64,000 bases of DNA from Agelaius tricolor. Lineage: Eukaryota; Chordata; Aves; Passeriformes; Icteridae. How positions within the stretch are numbered: position 1 is the first letter of the stretch; every line of letters begins with the position of its first letter. A program made the position numbers and the translations under genes. Below the pieces are notes generated by a model. That model saw nothing but the letters and a program-made list of their open reading frames with translations, was not told where the DNA came from and ran no database searches. Location of the stretch: NCBI GenBank assembly GCA_023055355.1, contig JALJCS010000004.1:31462744-31526743 (forward strand), read 5' to 3'. Below are positions 63,341-64,000 of this stretch, one piece after another.

Positions 63341-63371
63341 CCACACCACACTCCTGCCACACCACACTCCA
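63341..63371. repeat. Tandem duplication, 16-bp period
   Basis: CCACACCACACTCC occurs twice in tandem, at 63341 and 63357. Confidence 0.88.
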
Positions 63372-64000
63372 AATTGTTCAGTTCTCCTGCAGGCACATCT
63401 CTCTGCTCCGTTTGTATTTCTGCAGAAGGGCAAGGGGAGAGAAGCCAGGTGGGGGAGTGGTCTGCCCTGCCAACTTAGCAGTGAAATTTATTTCTTCAGC
63501 ACGCGAACTTGAATGCTCAGCACTTCAAGCACAAACTTGAGAACTCAACAGAGAAAAAAAACCCCTTTGATTGTTTTGATGTCATCAACAATACAGGGGT
63601 GACATAGCTTCCAGCAGAAAGATGTCTCGTCCTATAATACTGACTCAGATGTCTTGCTTCCTATGTAACTGATTATCCCAGACTGCTTGTGTTTGCTAAT
63701 GACTTCAGGAGTCTGTTGAGAGGGAAGATCAGCACTGTAGAAATTAAAAATGGAAGCATCACGTGGCAATATTAACCCAGAAATGAAACTTTTCTTCATG
63801 ACTGTTATAAAAAAGACAAATTGCAGTGGAAAAATGCCTACTTCCAGGGAGAAGGCAGTGCAGGATTGGAATCAAAACAGGCAAAGTCAGGGAACCATTT
63901 ACATGATCAGTACTCCAGCTTTATCAAGGAGCTAAAAAATTACTGATTTTTTGTTAATGCCACCAGGAAGTTTTCTAATACCACATTTTATTCACTGTCC

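Larger units (their letters stand above)
54467..64000. other. Gene-free flank to window end
   Basis: This is 9.5 kb with no gene recognised. A CR1-like scrap may lie at 54901-54917 (CACAGAATCACAGA). Small tandem duplications and a TG microsatellite are listed separately. A relatively GC-rich stretch lies at 63090-63480. VLDLR exons, expected beyond KCNV2 by synteny, are not seen. Confidence 0.6.

Noticed and set aside
37647..64000. VLDLR 3' exons expected by synteny
   Set aside because: I looked for the conserved cytoplasmic FDNPVY segment in the minus-strand frames and did not find it, so no VLDLR feature is called.

Overview
The window is nuclear DNA from a bird, most likely a passerine. 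The evidence is AT-rich intergenic and intronic sequence with canonical GT-AG introns, CR1 LINE fragments with the avian 3' tail, and two solo LTRs of a type I associate with passerine endogenous retroviruses. It also holds two vertebrate genes, PUM3 and KCNV2, in the convergent order known from the human 9p24 neighbourhood. The orthologous block lies on the Z chromosome in birds, so Z linkage is likely but cannot be shown from the sequence. There is no sign of prokaryotic or plasmid content.

Layout. Positions 1-20,892 hold the last eleven coding exons of PUM3 (plus strand, 421 codons before the stop). Its 5' exons lie outside the window. Its 3' UTR ends near 21,018 after an ATTAAA signal. 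Two solo LTRs (3,205-4,768 and 17,224-18,294) sit antisense in its introns, each flanked by a perfect 5-bp target-site duplication. Positions 21,019-32,246 are the gene-free gap between the two convergent genes. It contains a long inverted repeat (22,131-23,850) whose left arm was later split by a CR1 insertion. Positions 32,555-37,646 are a complete two-exon KCNV2 on the minus strand (571 aa), a silent voltage-gated potassium channel subunit of photoreceptors. Its 3.4-kb intron carries a perfect 28-bp hairpin. Positions 37,647-64,000 are a gene-free flank upstream of KCNV2 with a long degenerate CR1 (40,262-42,222), short CR1 tails and microsatellites. VLDLR, expected next by synteny, was not found.

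The two genes do not form a functional pathway: PUM3 acts in nucleolar ribosome biogenesis and KCNV2 in photoreceptor membrane excitability. They are neighbours by ancient synteny. I did not find a new gene system here. The observations most worth checking are the perfect hairpin, the long inverted repeat, a composite OTX/CRX plus Maf-like site upstream of KCNV2, and the nested minisatellite in the first LTR.
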